64,000 nucleotides of DNA from Flavobacteriaceae bacterium HL-DH10 (GTDB lineage: Bacteria; Bacteroidota; Bacteroidia; Flavobacteriales; Flavobacteriaceae): positions 1,438,001-1,502,000 of the forward strand of contig CP134536.1 in NCBI GenBank assembly GCA_031826515.1, given 5' to 3'. The notes under the pieces were generated by a model that did not search any database, was not told where the DNA came from, and worked only from the letters and a program-made list of their open reading frames with translations. Positions within the stretch are counted from its first letter, which is position 1; the number at the start of each line of letters is the position of its first letter. The position numbers were made by a program, and so were the translations under genes. Shown in pieces: positions 52,581-62,343 of the stretch.

Positions 52581-53924
52581 TTAAGGTTTTAAAGTCTTTA
52601 CTATTTCTCTATTTAAAAAATATGCAGTAACTAAAGTTGCTAGAACATCTGCAATTGGGAACGATATCCAAACACCTAATTCGCCATAAAACTCGGGTAA
52701 AATAAAAATGAGCGGTATAAAGAAAACTCCTTGACGTAATAAAGTTAATATTAAAGCGGGTTTAGCTTTACCTATAGCTTGAAAATAAGCGGCCCCTATT
52801 AATTGTACTGCAATAATAGGTGTTGCAGCAAATACCCAGCGCATTGCACTTGGAGTTTGACTAATTACACTAACATCGGTAGTAAACATTTTGGTGATAG
52901 CCTCTGGAAAAAACATAAGAACCAAAAATACTAAAGTTGCTAAGATAGAGGCATATTTTATAGCAATATTAATCGTTTCTCTAACCCTTGTATAGTTTTG
53001 AGCGCCATAATTAAATCCTGCAATAGGCAAAAAGCCCTGAGTAATTCCTAACACAGGAAACATAGCAAACATAAGCATACGACCAACAATAGCATAGGAC
53101 GTTACAGAGGTTTCACCTCCAAAATCATACAAAATATTATTCATAAGTAAATAAGTGATACTTACTACGGCTTGTCTTGCAAGTGTAACAAACCCCAAAG
53201 AACTTATTTCTGAAACTATGCCGAAATTCAATCCGAAATGTGAAAAATCAATCTTTAATTCGGAATGTTTAGACATAAAAAACCAAACAATAAAAAGAAA
53301 ACAAAGCACATATGAAATGGTGGTTGCCCATGCAGCACCTTCCATTCCAAAGTCTAAAAGATTAATAAAAATATAATCTAAAAGCAGATTACTTACTGAA
53401 GGGATCATCATAGCATACATGCCAAATTTAGGTTTGCCTTCTGCCCTAATAACAGCATTTCCCATCATACTTAGCGCCAAAATAGGCACACCATAAAGCA
53501 CAATTTTATAATAAATTTTGGCAGGTTCAAAAATGGTTCCTTTACCACCAAAAGCAGGAATAATACCATCAACAAACCATAATCCAAAAACAACAAGTGT
53601 AACCGTAAGTAATAAGGTTAAGGTAATCTGATTTCCAAAAGTTTTTAATGCTTTTATGGTATTGTTAGCTCCTAATGCTCTTGATATTATGGACGCTCCT
53701 CCAATACCAATGCTCATACCTAAAGCAGCTATAAAAAAGGATACAGGAAGCACAACATTTATAGCTGCAATAGCTACAGAGCCTATCCAATGCCCCACGA
53801 AAATGGTATCTACAAGTATGTTTAAAGACATTACCAAAATACCTATAGAGGCAGGAACCGCTTGTTTAATTAAAAGTTTCCCTATGGCTTGCGTTCCTAA
53901 ATCTTGAGAAGCTATTTTAGACAT
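52581..53924 (-). CDS. MATE family efflux transporter
   Basis: 447 residues, about 12 membrane helices in two homologous halves, opening with IGKLLIKQAVPASIGILVMSLNILVDTIFVGHW, the classic MATE N-terminus. Uses a sodium or proton gradient to export cationic drugs; substrate unknown. Its ATG overlaps the hemH stop by one base (TAATG), and hemJ follows by 3 bases, so it is embedded in the heme operon. Export of a porphyrin is a tempting but unproven idea. Confidence 0.92.
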   Translation of the reverse strand: MSKIASQDLGTQAIGKLLIKQAVPASIGILVMSLNILVDTIFVGHWIGSVAIAAINVVLPVSFFIAALGMSIGIGGASIISRALGANNTIKALKTFGNQITLTLLLTVTLVVFGLWFVDGIIPAFGGKGTIFEPAKIYYKIVLYGVPILALSMMGNAVIRAEGKPKFGMYAMMIPSVSNLLLDYIFINLLDFGMEGAAWATTISYVLCFLFIVWFFMSKHSELKIDFSHFGLNFGIVSEISSLGFVTLARQAVVSITYLLMNNILYDFGGETSVTSYAIVGRMLMFAMFPVLGITQGFLPIAGFNYGAQNYTRVRETINIAIKYASILATLVFLVLMFFPEAITKMFTTDVSVISQTPSAMRWVFAATPIIAVQLIGAAYFQAIGKAKPALILTLLRQGVFFIPLIFILPEFYGELGVWISFPIADVLATLVTAYFLNREIVKTLKP

Positions 53925-54958
53925 TATACTGTTGCTTTTTTAGAAGCCTCCCATTCTTTTATCCATTTAGCAATTAAAGCTACCCATTCGCTATCATCAT
54001 TTAAACATGGTACGGTTGTAAAATCTTGTCCGCCCATTTCATGAAAAATTTCTTGTCCTTCCATAGCAATTTCTTCTAATGTTTCAAGACAATCACTAAC
54101 AAAAGCCGGAGTTACAATCGCCATGTTTTTAACACCTTGTTTTCCTAAACGCTCAATAGTTCTATCGGTATAAGGTTGTAACCATGGGTCAAATCCTAAG
54201 CGCGATTGAAATGATGTTGAAAACGAATCGTCTTTAAATTTCAATTTTTCGGCAACTAATCTAGTAACTTCTAAACATTGATGCTTATAACAAAACTCAT
54301 GAGCCTTACTAGGAGTTATACAACAACTTTTATCTATTTTACAATGTGATTTCGTAATGTCGCTTTTACGAATATGACGCTCTGGAACGCCATGATATGA
54401 AAACAAGACATGCTCGTAATTTTTACCTTTTAAATGTTTCTTTATAGAATTTGCAAGCACTTCAATATAATCTGGTTTATTGTAAAACGCAGGAACCGAA
54501 TCAATTTTTAGATTCGGAAAATATTGCTGACGAAGTTCTTCGGCTAATACCGTAATCGTCTCCGTAGTTGCCATAGCAAATTGTGGATATAATGGAAATA
54601 ACAAGACCTCATCAACACCTTTATCTACTAATCCTTGAAGGCCTTTTTTAATAGTCATACTACCATAGCGCATCGCTAGAGCAACAGGAACATCTACTTG
54701 TTCTTGTACTTTATTTTGAAGTCTTTCAGAAAGTACAATTAAAGGAGAACCTTCGTCCCACCAGATTTTTTTATACGCTGCAGCCGACTGTTTTGGTCGT
54801 GTATTTAAAATAATGCCTTTTACAAGCGCTGTTCTTGCTACAAGCGGGATATCGATAACACGCTCGTCCATTAAAAACTCACCTAAATATTTTTTCACAT
54901 CTTTAGGCTCTGGACTATCTGGCGAACCTAAATTGACTAATAAAATTCCTTTTTTCAT
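53924..54958 (-). CDS. hemH: Ferrochelatase
   Basis: 344 residues. N-terminal GILLVNLGSPDSPEPKDVKKYLGEFL, catalytic His in LFSYHGVPERHIRKSD and the conserved Glu region later. The CXXXC-rich segment (CKIDKSCCITPSKAHEFCYKHQC) resembles cluster-ligand regions of some ferrochelatases, but its role here is not shown. It inserts Fe(II) into protoporphyrin IX. Operon order hemH-MATE-hemJ with a one-base overlap to the next gene and 11 bases from the ThuA gene upstream. Confidence 0.95.
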   Translation of the reverse strand: MKKGILLVNLGSPDSPEPKDVKKYLGEFLMDERVIDIPLVARTALVKGIILNTRPKQSAAAYKKIWWDEGSPLIVLSERLQNKVQEQVDVPVALAMRYGSMTIKKGLQGLVDKGVDEVLLFPLYPQFAMATTETITVLAEELRQQYFPNLKIDSVPAFYNKPDYIEVLANSIKKHLKGKNYEHVLFSYHGVPERHIRKSDITKSHCKIDKSCCITPSKAHEFCYKHQCLEVTRLVAEKLKFKDDSFSTSFQSRLGFDPWLQPYTDRTIERLGKQGVKNMAIVTPAFVSDCLETLEEIAMEGQEIFHEMGGQDFTTVPCLNDDSEWVALIAKWIKEWEASKKATV

Positions 54959-54969
54959 TTCTTTTTTTG

Positions 54970-55674
54970 TTATCTATTTAAGCAATACAAAATACCTCCA
55001 AGTATGTGCTGCTTAAATGCTGGTTCTGAATAGGACTCTTTAGTATGTCCTAAAGCTGTATAAAACATTTTTCCTCCATCAAATTCTTGACACCATGCTA
55101 TCGGATGAAACTCACCATTTTTACCACCTTTATAAGATGATTCATCTAGAGTTAAAAGCACATGAATAGCATCACTTATAGATTTAAAATTATACCATTC
55201 ATCATAACGAATCCAATGTTTAGGCAAGTGCTTTGTTGATTGATGTTTTTTGTTTACTCTATTAATTGTGGCTTCACATTTTTCAGGATGATTTAAAAAA
55301 TATGCACCTACAAGTTTGCCAAACCAAGCCCATTCAAACTCGGTATCTGAAGCTGCATGAATACCCATAAAACTCCCACCGCTTTTAATATAATTTTCAA
55401 ATGCTTTTTGTTGGTCTTCATTTAAAACATCGCCTGTAGTATTAAGGAAAATTACTAAACCATATTGTTTTAAATTATCTTTAGTAAACACTTTAGCATT
55501 TTCAGTATGCGTAACTTCAAAATCATTTTCAACACCTAATAAATTAATAGTTTGAACACCACTTTCTATAGATTTATGCCTAAATCCTTCTGTTTTAGTG
55601 AATACTAACACACTTTCTGTAGCATAACAAAAACTACTTAAAAGTGCAACCCATAAAATTAATGATAGTTTCAT
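54970..55674 (-). CDS. ThuA-like domain protein
   Basis: 234 residues from ATG 55674, chosen because it gives a signal peptide (about 1-18, WVALLSSFCYA-TE); the longer in-frame extension overlaps a better small ORF. ThuA/GATase-like fold with VLVFTKTEGFRHKSIESGV, GGSFMGIHAASDTEFEWAWFG and FYTALGHTKESY. Family roles are in sugar metabolism (trehalose use) and are not established for secreted Bacteroidetes members. It lies 11 bases before hemH and may be co-transcribed with it. Confidence 0.88.
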   Translation of the reverse strand: MKLSLILWVALLSSFCYATESVLVFTKTEGFRHKSIESGVQTINLLGVENDFEVTHTENAKVFTKDNLKQYGLVIFLNTTGDVLNEDQQKAFENYIKSGGSFMGIHAASDTEFEWAWFGKLVGAYFLNHPEKCEATINRVNKKHQSTKHLPKHWIRYDEWYNFKSISDAIHVLLTLDESSYKGGKNGEFHPIAWCQEFDGGKMFYTALGHTKESYSEPAFKQHILGGILYCLNR

Positions 55675-55678
55675 AAAA

Positions 55679-55840
55679 TCAACCTTTATCATGCTCTGCT
55701 TTTTTTTCATGATATAATTTAGGACGCTCTTCATTATAATCACAATCTTGAAAAATACCACAAGACACATTAGATCGCGATAAAGATTTACTATTCTTAT
55801 TTTTTGATAATGCTTCAATTTCTGGAGTTAAATATTTCAT
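55679..55840 (-). CDS. Small ORF, 53 residues, before the ThuA gene
   Basis: Reads MKYLTPEIEALSKNKN..., hydrophilic, two cysteines (SNVSCGIFQDCDYNEE), no signal or membrane helix. The stop lies 4 bases before the ThuA start (TGATTTTATG), a spacing typical of coupled genes. An unknown small protein; a leader-peptide-like start followed by a Cys-containing core could also suggest a peptide precursor, but no maturation enzyme is adjacent. The competing longer ThuA frame has no family similarity here. Confidence 0.5.
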   Translation of the reverse strand: MKYLTPEIEALSKNKNSKSLSRSNVSCGIFQDCDYNEERPKLYHEKKAEHDKG

Positions 55841-55879
55841 CTCTTTCTTTTTTAAAAGATTAGGATTGTTTTTAAAAAT

Positions 55880-56776
55880 CTAATTTAAGGACATTATATA
55901 TTTTTTTGGTGTTGTTCCATATTTCTTTTTAAATGCTGCAATAAAATGACTGGAAGTACTGTATCCTACTTTAAGCCCAACTTCATTAACATTATCATTT
56001 CCTGCTTCTAATAATTTTCTGGCTACTTCCATTTTATAATCAAACAAAAAACTAAACACCGAATCCCCATAAATTTGTTTAAATCCTTCTTTAAGCTTTT
56101 TAAGACTTAACCCTATTTCGTCGGCAAGCTCTTGCAAACTAGGAGGTTCAGCTATTCTAGAAACAATAATATCTTTGGCTTTTCTAATTTTAATAACATT
56201 AGTTTCATCAACCAAAAACGGACATTGCTCAATATTAGCATCTTCACTTCTATTAAAATATAAACTTAAAAGCTCATAAGCCTTCCCTTTAAAATACAAT
56301 GACTTTATTGAGTGATTTAAGTTATAATTAATTAGCTGATTTAAAGCAATGGCCATAGATGGCGAAATGATACCATCTTTATAATACTTCTTATCCTTAT
56401 TATCATTGTTTAAAAATGAAATATAATCGGCTTCTTGAGAAAATAATCCATGAAACTTTTTAATAGAAATTAATACGGAAACTATCCAAGAATTAGGTTC
56501 CACTTGCAGGTTAATTGGCAAATCCTGTTTTGGATTGTAAAGCAATAATGAATTTTCTTCAAAAACATTTAAAGCATACCTTCCTTCGTTAAAAAGAAAC
56601 TTACTTGACCCTTTGAGACAAAAATGAAATTGTATATAATCGCTATCTATGTATTTTTCAATACTTTGAGCGACACTTTTATCATTTTTATGAACTAATA
56701 CCAAAAATCCATCATCAACTTTTGTTTCTTCAAAAGAACCTTTAGCGACATTTTTATTGTTAATTTTATCATTCAC
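55880..56776 (-). CDS. AraC family regulator, PchR-like C-terminus
   Basis: 298 residues. N-terminal sensing region without an obvious cupin motif, then C-terminal helix-turn-helix pair (about 205-298): PPSLQELADEIGLSLKKLKEGFKQIYGDSVFSFLF and NVNEVGLKVGYSTSSHFIAAFKKKYGTTPKKY. The KLKEGFKQIYG pattern is typical of the PchR-like group that responds to siderophores or iron chelates. Divergent from the heme operon starting with hemA and upstream of hemH/hemJ, so a regulator of heme or iron genes is plausible; inferred. Confidence 0.88.
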   Translation of the reverse strand: MNDKINNKNVAKGSFEETKVDDGFLVLVHKNDKSVAQSIEKYIDSDYIQFHFCLKGSSKFLFNEGRYALNVFEENSLLLYNPKQDLPINLQVEPNSWIVSVLISIKKFHGLFSQEADYISFLNNDNKDKKYYKDGIISPSMAIALNQLINYNLNHSIKSLYFKGKAYELLSLYFNRSEDANIEQCPFLVDETNVIKIRKAKDIIVSRIAEPPSLQELADEIGLSLKKLKEGFKQIYGDSVFSFLFDYKMEVARKLLEAGNDNVNEVGLKVGYSTSSHFIAAFKKKYGTTPKKYIMSLN

Positions 56777-56835
56777 AATACCTCTTTATTTAGATTCATT
56801 ATAAATTAACGGCTTGAAATATGCCGAATACTATG

Positions 56836-56858
56836 CAAAAATATGACAAATATCATAT
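56836..56858. promoter_or_regulatory. Candidate operator between araC-type gene and hemA
   Basis: ATATGA-CAAATA-TCATAT (56841-56858) is a 6-bp inverted repeat. It adjoins CAAAAATA (56836-56843), a TAnnTTTG -7 box for the minus strand. Position suits control of both divergent genes. Confidence 0.45.
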
Positions 56859-56969
56859 AATCGTCAAAAAATAGGGTAAAAAACCACAAACGATATTAAA
56901 AGTTCTTTGAGCGTTACTTTTTTTATTGCAATCCATATACATTTGCTTCACATTATCAGGTATAGCAGC

Positions 56970-58232
56970 ATGCAGAAGTACAATATTTCAAGAAGTAATT
57001 ACTTTTATGCTATTGGTTTGAGTTATAAAAAAGCCGATGCAGACATAAGAGGGCACTTTAGTTTAGACGAAGACTCTAAGCTAACGCTTCTAAATCAAGC
57101 AAAAGAGAACAATATAGAAAGCTTAATAGTTACTTCTACTTGTAACAGAACCGAAATTTATGGTTTTGCTCAACACCCCTTCCAACTTATTCAATTACTT
57201 TGTGATAATACAAAAGGTACCGTTGAAGAGTTTCAAAAAGTTGCCTACATATACAAAAACAACGATGCTATTGCTCACATGTTTCGTGTTGGTTCTGGTT
57301 TAGATAGCCAGATTTTAGGTGATTTTGAAATTATTAGTCAGTTAAAAATAAGCACTAAACTTTCAAGGAAACACGGTTTACTTAATCATTTTACGGAACG
57401 CTTAGTAAATGCTGTTATTCAAGCCAGTAAACGTATTAAGACTGAAACAAATATTTCGTCAGGAGCAACTTCAGTATCATTTGCTTCTGTTCAATATATT
57501 TTCAATACTGTTGAAGATGTTTCTAACAAAAATATATTACTATTCGGAACTGGAAAAATAGGAAGAAACACTTGTGAAAACCTAGTAAAACATACCGAAA
57601 ACGAACATATTACTTTAATTAATAGAACTAAAGATAAAGCAGAACAAATTGCTGGAAAATTTAATTTATTGGTTAAGGATTATGCTAATTTACAAGAAGA
57701 AATTAACGAGTCTGACATATTAATTGTAGCTACTGGTGCGCATCGTCCAACAGTAGACAAACAAATTATTCAATCTAAAAAACCACTTCTAATTTTAGAT
57801 TTATCGATTCCTAAAAATGTAAATGAAAATGTTGAAGAGTTAGAGAATGTAACACTTGTTCATTTAGATGATTTATCAAAAATTACCGATCAAACTTTAG
57901 AAGCACGTAAACAGCATATTCCTTTAGCTGAAACTATTATTGAGGAAGTTAAAGCCGAATTTAACAGTTGGTTAGAAACCAGAAAGTTTGCTCCAACTAT
58001 TAAAGCTTTAAAACATAAACTAAGTGATTTTGCTTCAGCCGAGTTAGACACACAACGCAAAAAATTATCTGACTTTAATGAAGCCCAAGCCGAATTAATT
58101 AGTAATAATATTATTCAAAAAATAACCAATCATTTCGCGCATCATTTAAAAGATGATACGATTTCTACAGACGAGAGTCTAGAACTTATAAAAAAAGTGT
58201 TCCAGTTAGAACCTTCAAAAAAAAATGTCTAA
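56970..58232 (+). CDS. hemA: Glutamyl-tRNA reductase
   Basis: 420 residues from ATG 56970 (MQKYNISRSN); an in-frame ATG 21 codons upstream adds a segment absent from the family. The nucleophilic Cys lies in VTSTCNRTEIYG. NADPH domain with ILLFGTGKIGRNTC. SGATSVSFASVQY and a C-terminal dimerisation helix. It makes glutamate-1-semialdehyde from Glu-tRNA, the first step of C5-route heme synthesis. First gene of the + strand heme operon; overlaps hemCD by 8 bases. hemL is not in the window. Confidence 0.96.
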   Translation: MQKYNISRSNYFYAIGLSYKKADADIRGHFSLDEDSKLTLLNQAKENNIESLIVTSTCNRTEIYGFAQHPFQLIQLLCDNTKGTVEEFQKVAYIYKNNDAIAHMFRVGSGLDSQILGDFEIISQLKISTKLSRKHGLLNHFTERLVNAVIQASKRIKTETNISSGATSVSFASVQYIFNTVEDVSNKNILLFGTGKIGRNTCENLVKHTENEHITLINRTKDKAEQIAGKFNLLVKDYANLQEEINESDILIVATGAHRPTVDKQIIQSKKPLLILDLSIPKNVNENVEELENVTLVHLDDLSKITDQTLEARKQHIPLAETIIEEVKAEFNSWLETRKFAPTIKALKHKLSDFASAELDTQRKKLSDFNEAQAELISNNIIQKITNHFAHHLKDDTISTDESLELIKKVFQLEPSKKNV

Positions 58233-59802
58233 AACCATAAGAATTGGCACACGCGATAGCGAATTAGCGCTATGGCAAGCCAAAATAGTGCAAAGTCAAC
58301 TTGAAAATTTAGGTCATAAAACCGAACTCGTTCCTGTAAAATCTACAGGCGACTTAGTTTTAGACAAGCCTTTATACGAATTAGGGATTACTGGTATTTT
58401 TACCAGAACATTAGATATTGCTATGCTAAATAACGATATTGATATTGCGGTTCACTCATTAAAAGATGTACCAACCATACTTCCTAAAGGTATTGTACAA
58501 GCAGCTGTTTTAAAACGAGGTAATGTTAACGATACTCTGGTTTTTAAAAATAATGAAGAGTTTTTAGGGGCTAAAGATGCTGTTATTGCAACAGGTAGTT
58601 TACGCAGACGCGCCCAATGGCTAAACAGATTCCCTACACATACTATAGTAGATTTACGCGGCAATGTAAATTCACGTTTACAAAAGCTTGAAGATAATGA
58701 CGAATGGAACGGCGCTATTTTTGCAGCAGCTGGTATTGGTCGCATTGGTATAAGACCAGAAGAAGCTATTAATTTAGACTGGATGATCCCTGCTCCTGCA
58801 CAAGGCGCTATTATGATTACAGCTTTAGAAGACGATGAAGACATTAGAGCTGCTTGCGCTGAATTAAATCATGAAGAAACAGAAATTTGCACAAGTATTG
58901 AACGCGAATTTTTAAATAAATTAGAAGGTGGTTGTACGGCTCCTATTGGTGCTTTGGCTTACATAAAAGACGAAGAAATTAACTTTAAAGGGGTTTTATT
59001 AAGTCCTGATGGCTCTAAAAGAATAGATGTTACCAGAGTTAAAAAACTAGGCGAACACAATGATATGGCTCAGTTTTGTGCCGATTTCGTTATTGAACGT
59101 GGTGGTAAACGCCTCATGGATATTATTAAAAATTCTTCTAAAAAAACAAATGTATATTCTACGAAGGCATTTACTGAAGACCAACGTCTTTTATTTCATG
59201 AAAAAGTAGTTGCAGATAGTAGTGATTTCATTAAAATAAGCTTGAATAGAATACATCCACGTTTCTTAAAAAATGAAATTAGGAATGTTATTATTACCAG
59301 CAAAAATGCCGTTGAATCTTTAATAACTAATTATTCGGCTATCGAACTACAGTTTAAAAACATTTACTGTGTTGGTCGTCGTACCAAACGCTTAGTTGAA
59401 AATAAAATAGGCAAGGTTACACACTCTGAAAAGAATGCAAAAAAACTGGCAGAATATTTAGTTGAATACATTGAAGGCACAGAAGTAACCTACTTTTGTA
59501 GCGATATAAGATTAGATGCTTTACCAACTATTTTAGAGCAAAACAACATTAAAGTCAACGAAATTGAAGCCTATGAAACCAAATATGATGGTTTAAAAGT
59601 TGATGATTCTGTTGAAGCAGTCATGTTTTATAGCCCGTCAACAGTTGAAAGTTTTATTCAAAAAAATAAAGCAGAAGTTATTGCGTTTTGCATTGGAGAA
59701 ACAACAGCAAATGAAGCAAAAAAACATTTTAGTGACGTAAGAGTTGCCAAAGTACCAACCGTAGAAAGTGTTATTGAGTTGGTTAATGAGCATTATGTTT
59801 GA
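58225..59802 (+). CDS. Hydroxymethylbilane synthase / uroporphyrinogen-III synthase fusion
   Basis: 525 residues, HemC-HemD fusion. HemC part (about 1-300): IRIGTRDSELALWQA, HSLKDVPT, GSLRRRAQWL and the dipyrromethane-cofactor Cys in LEGGCTAPIGA. HemD part (about 315-525): NVIITSKNAVESL, FKNIYCVGRRTKRLVE, ETKYDGLKVDDSVEAVMFYSPSTVESF and FCIGETTANEAKKHF. The two activities turn porphobilinogen into uroporphyrinogen III without releasing the unstable intermediate. Coupled to hemA by an 8-base overlap. Confidence 0.94.
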   Translation: MSKTIRIGTRDSELALWQAKIVQSQLENLGHKTELVPVKSTGDLVLDKPLYELGITGIFTRTLDIAMLNNDIDIAVHSLKDVPTILPKGIVQAAVLKRGNVNDTLVFKNNEEFLGAKDAVIATGSLRRRAQWLNRFPTHTIVDLRGNVNSRLQKLEDNDEWNGAIFAAAGIGRIGIRPEEAINLDWMIPAPAQGAIMITALEDDEDIRAACAELNHEETEICTSIEREFLNKLEGGCTAPIGALAYIKDEEINFKGVLLSPDGSKRIDVTRVKKLGEHNDMAQFCADFVIERGGKRLMDIIKNSSKKTNVYSTKAFTEDQRLLFHEKVVADSSDFIKISLNRIHPRFLKNEIRNVIITSKNAVESLITNYSAIELQFKNIYCVGRRTKRLVENKIGKVTHSEKNAKKLAEYLVEYIEGTEVTYFCSDIRLDALPTILEQNNIKVNEIEAYETKYDGLKVDDSVEAVMFYSPSTVESFIQKNKAEVIAFCIGETTANEAKKHFSDVRVAKVPTVESVIELVNEHYV

Positions 59803-59804
59803 TG

Positions 59805-59889
59805 ATTGTCATTCCTGCACAGGCAGGAATCCATTTTTATAAAATTTAAGTTTCAATTTAAAAGATTCCTGCCCTCGTAGGAATGACAA
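59805..59889. repeat. Short inverted-repeat element (TCATTCCTGC type)
   Basis: GTCATTCCTGC-ACAG-GCAGGAATCC (about 59809) and GATTCCTGCCCTCGTAGGAATGAC (about 59863) are inverted copies flanking an AT-rich core, a mobile-repeat-like arrangement common in Bacteroidetes. It runs into the first in-frame ATG of hemE. Confidence 0.65.
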
Positions 59890-59894
59890 AAGGT

Positions 59895-60929
59895 ATGAGT
59901 ATTAAAAACGATTTATTTTTAAGAGCATTAAAAGGAGAAACCGTAAACCGTCCACCCGTTTGGATGATGCGTCAAGCTGGTCGTTATTTACCAGAATTTA
60001 TGGCAATAAAAGAAAAATACGATTTCTTTACACGTTGCCAAACTCCAGAATTAGCAAGTGAAATTACCGTACAACCTATTAGACGATACGGTATGGATGC
60101 TGCAATATTATTCAGCGATATTTTAGTTATTCCACAAGCTATGAACATTGAGGTACAAATGAAACCTAATTTTGGACCTTATCTTCCTAATCCTATTCGC
60201 TCTCAAAAAGATGTTGATAACGTCATCGTACCAGACGTAAAAGAAGCTTTAAATTACGTTTACGAAGCCATAAAAGCTACTAAAGAAAAACTTAATGATG
60301 AGATTCCATTAATAGGATTTGCAGGTTCTCCTTGGACAATTCTATGCTATTGTGTGCAAGGTCAAGGCAGTAAAAACTTCGACAAAGCCAAAGAATTTTG
60401 TTTCACCAATCCTATTGCGGCACATCAATTATTACAAAAAATAACAGATACTACCATTGCCTATTTAAAAGAAAAAGTAAAAGCAGGTTGTAATGCTGTA
60501 CAAGTATTCGATTCTTGGGGAGGTATGTTATCACCTGTCGATTATCAAGAATTTTCATGGCAATATATACAGCAAATCATCGATGCTTTAAAAGATGATG
60601 CTCCCGTAATTGCTTTTGGTAAAGGTTGTTGGTTTGCTCTTGACGAAATGGCTAAATCTGGTGCTTCGGCTTTGGGTGTAGACTGGACATGTTCTGCAAG
60701 AAATGCACGTTACTTAACCGGAGGAAACATTACGCTTCAAGGTAATTTTGATCCAACACGTTTGTTTTCACCACCAACAGAAATAAAGAAAATGGTACAC
60801 CAAATGATTAATGAGTTTGGCAAAGACAAATACATTGTAAACCTTGGTCATGGTATTTTACCTAACATTCCGTTAAATCATGCCAAAGCGTTTATTGATG
60901 CTGTAAAAGAATATAAAAGCCCTTCTTAA
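59895..60929 (+). CDS. hemE: Uroporphyrinogen decarboxylase
   Basis: 344 residues from ATG 59895 (MSIKND); the in-frame ATG at 59883 lies inside the repeat element and is rejected. Signature [17 protein letters not shown], with the substrate Asp in [24 protein letters not shown] and [12 protein letters not shown]. Converts uroporphyrinogen III to coproporphyrinogen III. Part of the heme operon hemA-hemCD-hemE, but the repeat before it may weaken the link. Confidence 0.96.
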   Translation: MSIKNDLFLRALKGETVNRPPVWMMRQAGRYLPEFMAIKEKYDFFTRCQTPELASEITVQPIRRYGMDAAILFSDILVIPQAMNIEVQMKPNFGPYLPNPIRSQKDVDNVIVPDVKEALNYVYEAIKATKEKLNDEIPLIGFAGSPWTILCYCVQGQGSKNFDKAKEFCFTNPIAAHQLLQKITDTTIAYLKEKVKAGCNAVQVFDSWGGMLSPVDYQEFSWQYIQQIIDALKDDAPVIAFGKGCWFALDEMAKSGASALGVDWTCSARNARYLTGGNITLQGNFDPTRLFSPPTEIKKMVHQMINEFGKDKYIVNLGHGILPNIPLNHAKAFIDAVKEYKSPS

Positions 60930-61046
60930 TCTCCACAAAAAAGAAGATACTCTTACAAGAGTTTAAAATATTAAAAAATGTAAATAAATTTAATAGCTTT
61001 ACGAAACAAATCACTTTTCCTTTAGAGAAGGTTAACGAGAGGCTTT

Positions 61047-61805
61047 ATGATTAAAAATATCATTTCAGGAATTAAAGCATACTTCGGTGCTTTCAGTTTA
61101 ATTTCAAAATTAAAACTCTGGAAGTATTTTGTAATTCCTATGATTATAAGTTTCGTAACAGCACTTTTTATTGGGATTTCAGCATATGGCTTATCTGATA
61201 ATATTGGAAGTTTCATTTCTAAAGCATGGATTTGGGACTGGGGGAAAGACACCTTTACAACTATAAGTAGTTTTATTGGAGGACTTATCATTATTGTTAT
61301 CGGTTTAATCCTTTTCAAACACGTTATAATGGCATTATCTGCGCCATTTATGAGTCCCGTTTCCGAAAAAATTGAAACACATTTAACAGGAATCACCAAT
61401 CATAATCATAGAAACACAAGTTTTTCACAACAGCTTTGGCGAGGTATTCGAATTAATGGTAGAAATCTAATTATGGAACTACTTTTAACTATACCCATTC
61501 TACTTCTTAAATTTATCCCCATTATTAATATTTTCTCAACAATATTATTGTTTTTACTACAAGCCTATTATGCAGGTTTTGGCAATATGGATTACACTTT
61601 AGAACGTCATTACCAATATAAAAAAAGTCTTCAATTTGTAAGTAAGCATCGTGGTTTAGCCATAGGCAATGGCATTGTTTTTATATTGTTTTTGTTAATT
61701 CCGGTAATTGGTGTTATTTTGGTTTTACCGCTATCTGTTACAGCGGCAACATTAAAAACAGTTGACGCACTTCAACTAAAAAACAACTTACCAAATGCAG
61801 CTTAA
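61047..61805 (+). CDS. EI24 domain membrane protein (CysZ-like)
   Basis: 252 residues with four to five membrane segments (about 28-52, 76-98, 145-178, 207-240) and the EI24/CysZ pattern FISKAWIWDWGK, LSAPFMSPVSEKIE and FGNMDYTLERH. CysZ in Gammaproteobacteria carries sulfate; relatives in Bacteroidetes have no proven substrate. It overlaps the GNAT gene by 11 bases and lies within the heme operon, though a direct heme role is not indicated. Confidence 0.85.
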   Translation: MIKNIISGIKAYFGAFSLISKLKLWKYFVIPMIISFVTALFIGISAYGLSDNIGSFISKAWIWDWGKDTFTTISSFIGGLIIIVIGLILFKHVIMALSAPFMSPVSEKIETHLTGITNHNHRNTSFSQQLWRGIRINGRNLIMELLLTIPILLLKFIPIINIFSTILLFLLQAYYAGFGNMDYTLERHYQYKKSLQFVSKHRGLAIGNGIVFILFLLIPVIGVILVLPLSVTAATLKTVDALQLKNNLPNAA

Positions 61806-62337
61806 TTTCGGCAACTTCTACATAAAACCTATACAAATTAAAGATGCTTGGAGCCTTTGCAATTTTATAGTATCTAATGAAGACCGATTAAAACGTTATT
61901 TTTCAAAAACATTAGAACAAAATTTAACGCCTACCTTATCTAATATTTTCGTTGAAAAAAAGATAAAACAATTCAACTTAAAAGAAGAATTCTTATTTAC
62001 CATCAAAGAAAACGAAACGAATCAATTAGTTGGTTTAGTTTATATTAAAGAGTTAAACTGGACTAAAAAACAAGGAGAATTTGCCTATTGTATTGATTAT
62101 AGCTTTGAAGATAAAGGCATCACAACTCATGCCATAAAAATTTTATCAGACTACGCTTTTGATGAAATCGGATTAAAAACACTTCAAATAATCGTTTATA
62201 AAACAAATATTGCAAGTATAAAAGTTGCTGAAAACTGTAATTTTATACGAAAAAGAACACTAGAAAACGAATTTACACCATCAGGTGAAAAAGCTATAGA
62301 TATGGAACTCTATGAATTGTATAGTGAAATAGAATAA
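61795..62337 (+). CDS. GNAT family N-acetyltransferase
   Basis: 180 residues, RimJ/RimL-like GNAT fold: LVGLVYIKELNWTKKQGEFAYCIDYSFEDKGITTHAIKIL with the acetyl-CoA loop in modified form (DKGITTHA), then LKTLQIIVYKTNIASIKVAENCNFIRKRTL as the conserved C-terminal segment. Substrate unknown, possibly a protein N-terminus. Overlaps the preceding gene by 11 bases and precedes hemF by 6 bases. Confidence 0.88.
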   Translation: MQLNFGNFYIKPIQIKDAWSLCNFIVSNEDRLKRYFSKTLEQNLTPTLSNIFVEKKIKQFNLKEEFLFTIKENETNQLVGLVYIKELNWTKKQGEFAYCIDYSFEDKGITTHAIKILSDYAFDEIGLKTLQIIVYKTNIASIKVAENCNFIRKRTLENEFTPSGEKAIDMELYELYSEIE

Positions 62338-62343
62338 ATTAAA

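Noticed and set aside
52581-53924. MATE transporter as a heme exporter
   Set aside because: Its operon position is suggestive, but nothing in the protein sequence indicates a porphyrin substrate.
59883-59894. Upstream ATG for hemE
   Set aside because: It lies within the TCATTCCTGC inverted-repeat element; the family start matches the ATG at 59895.
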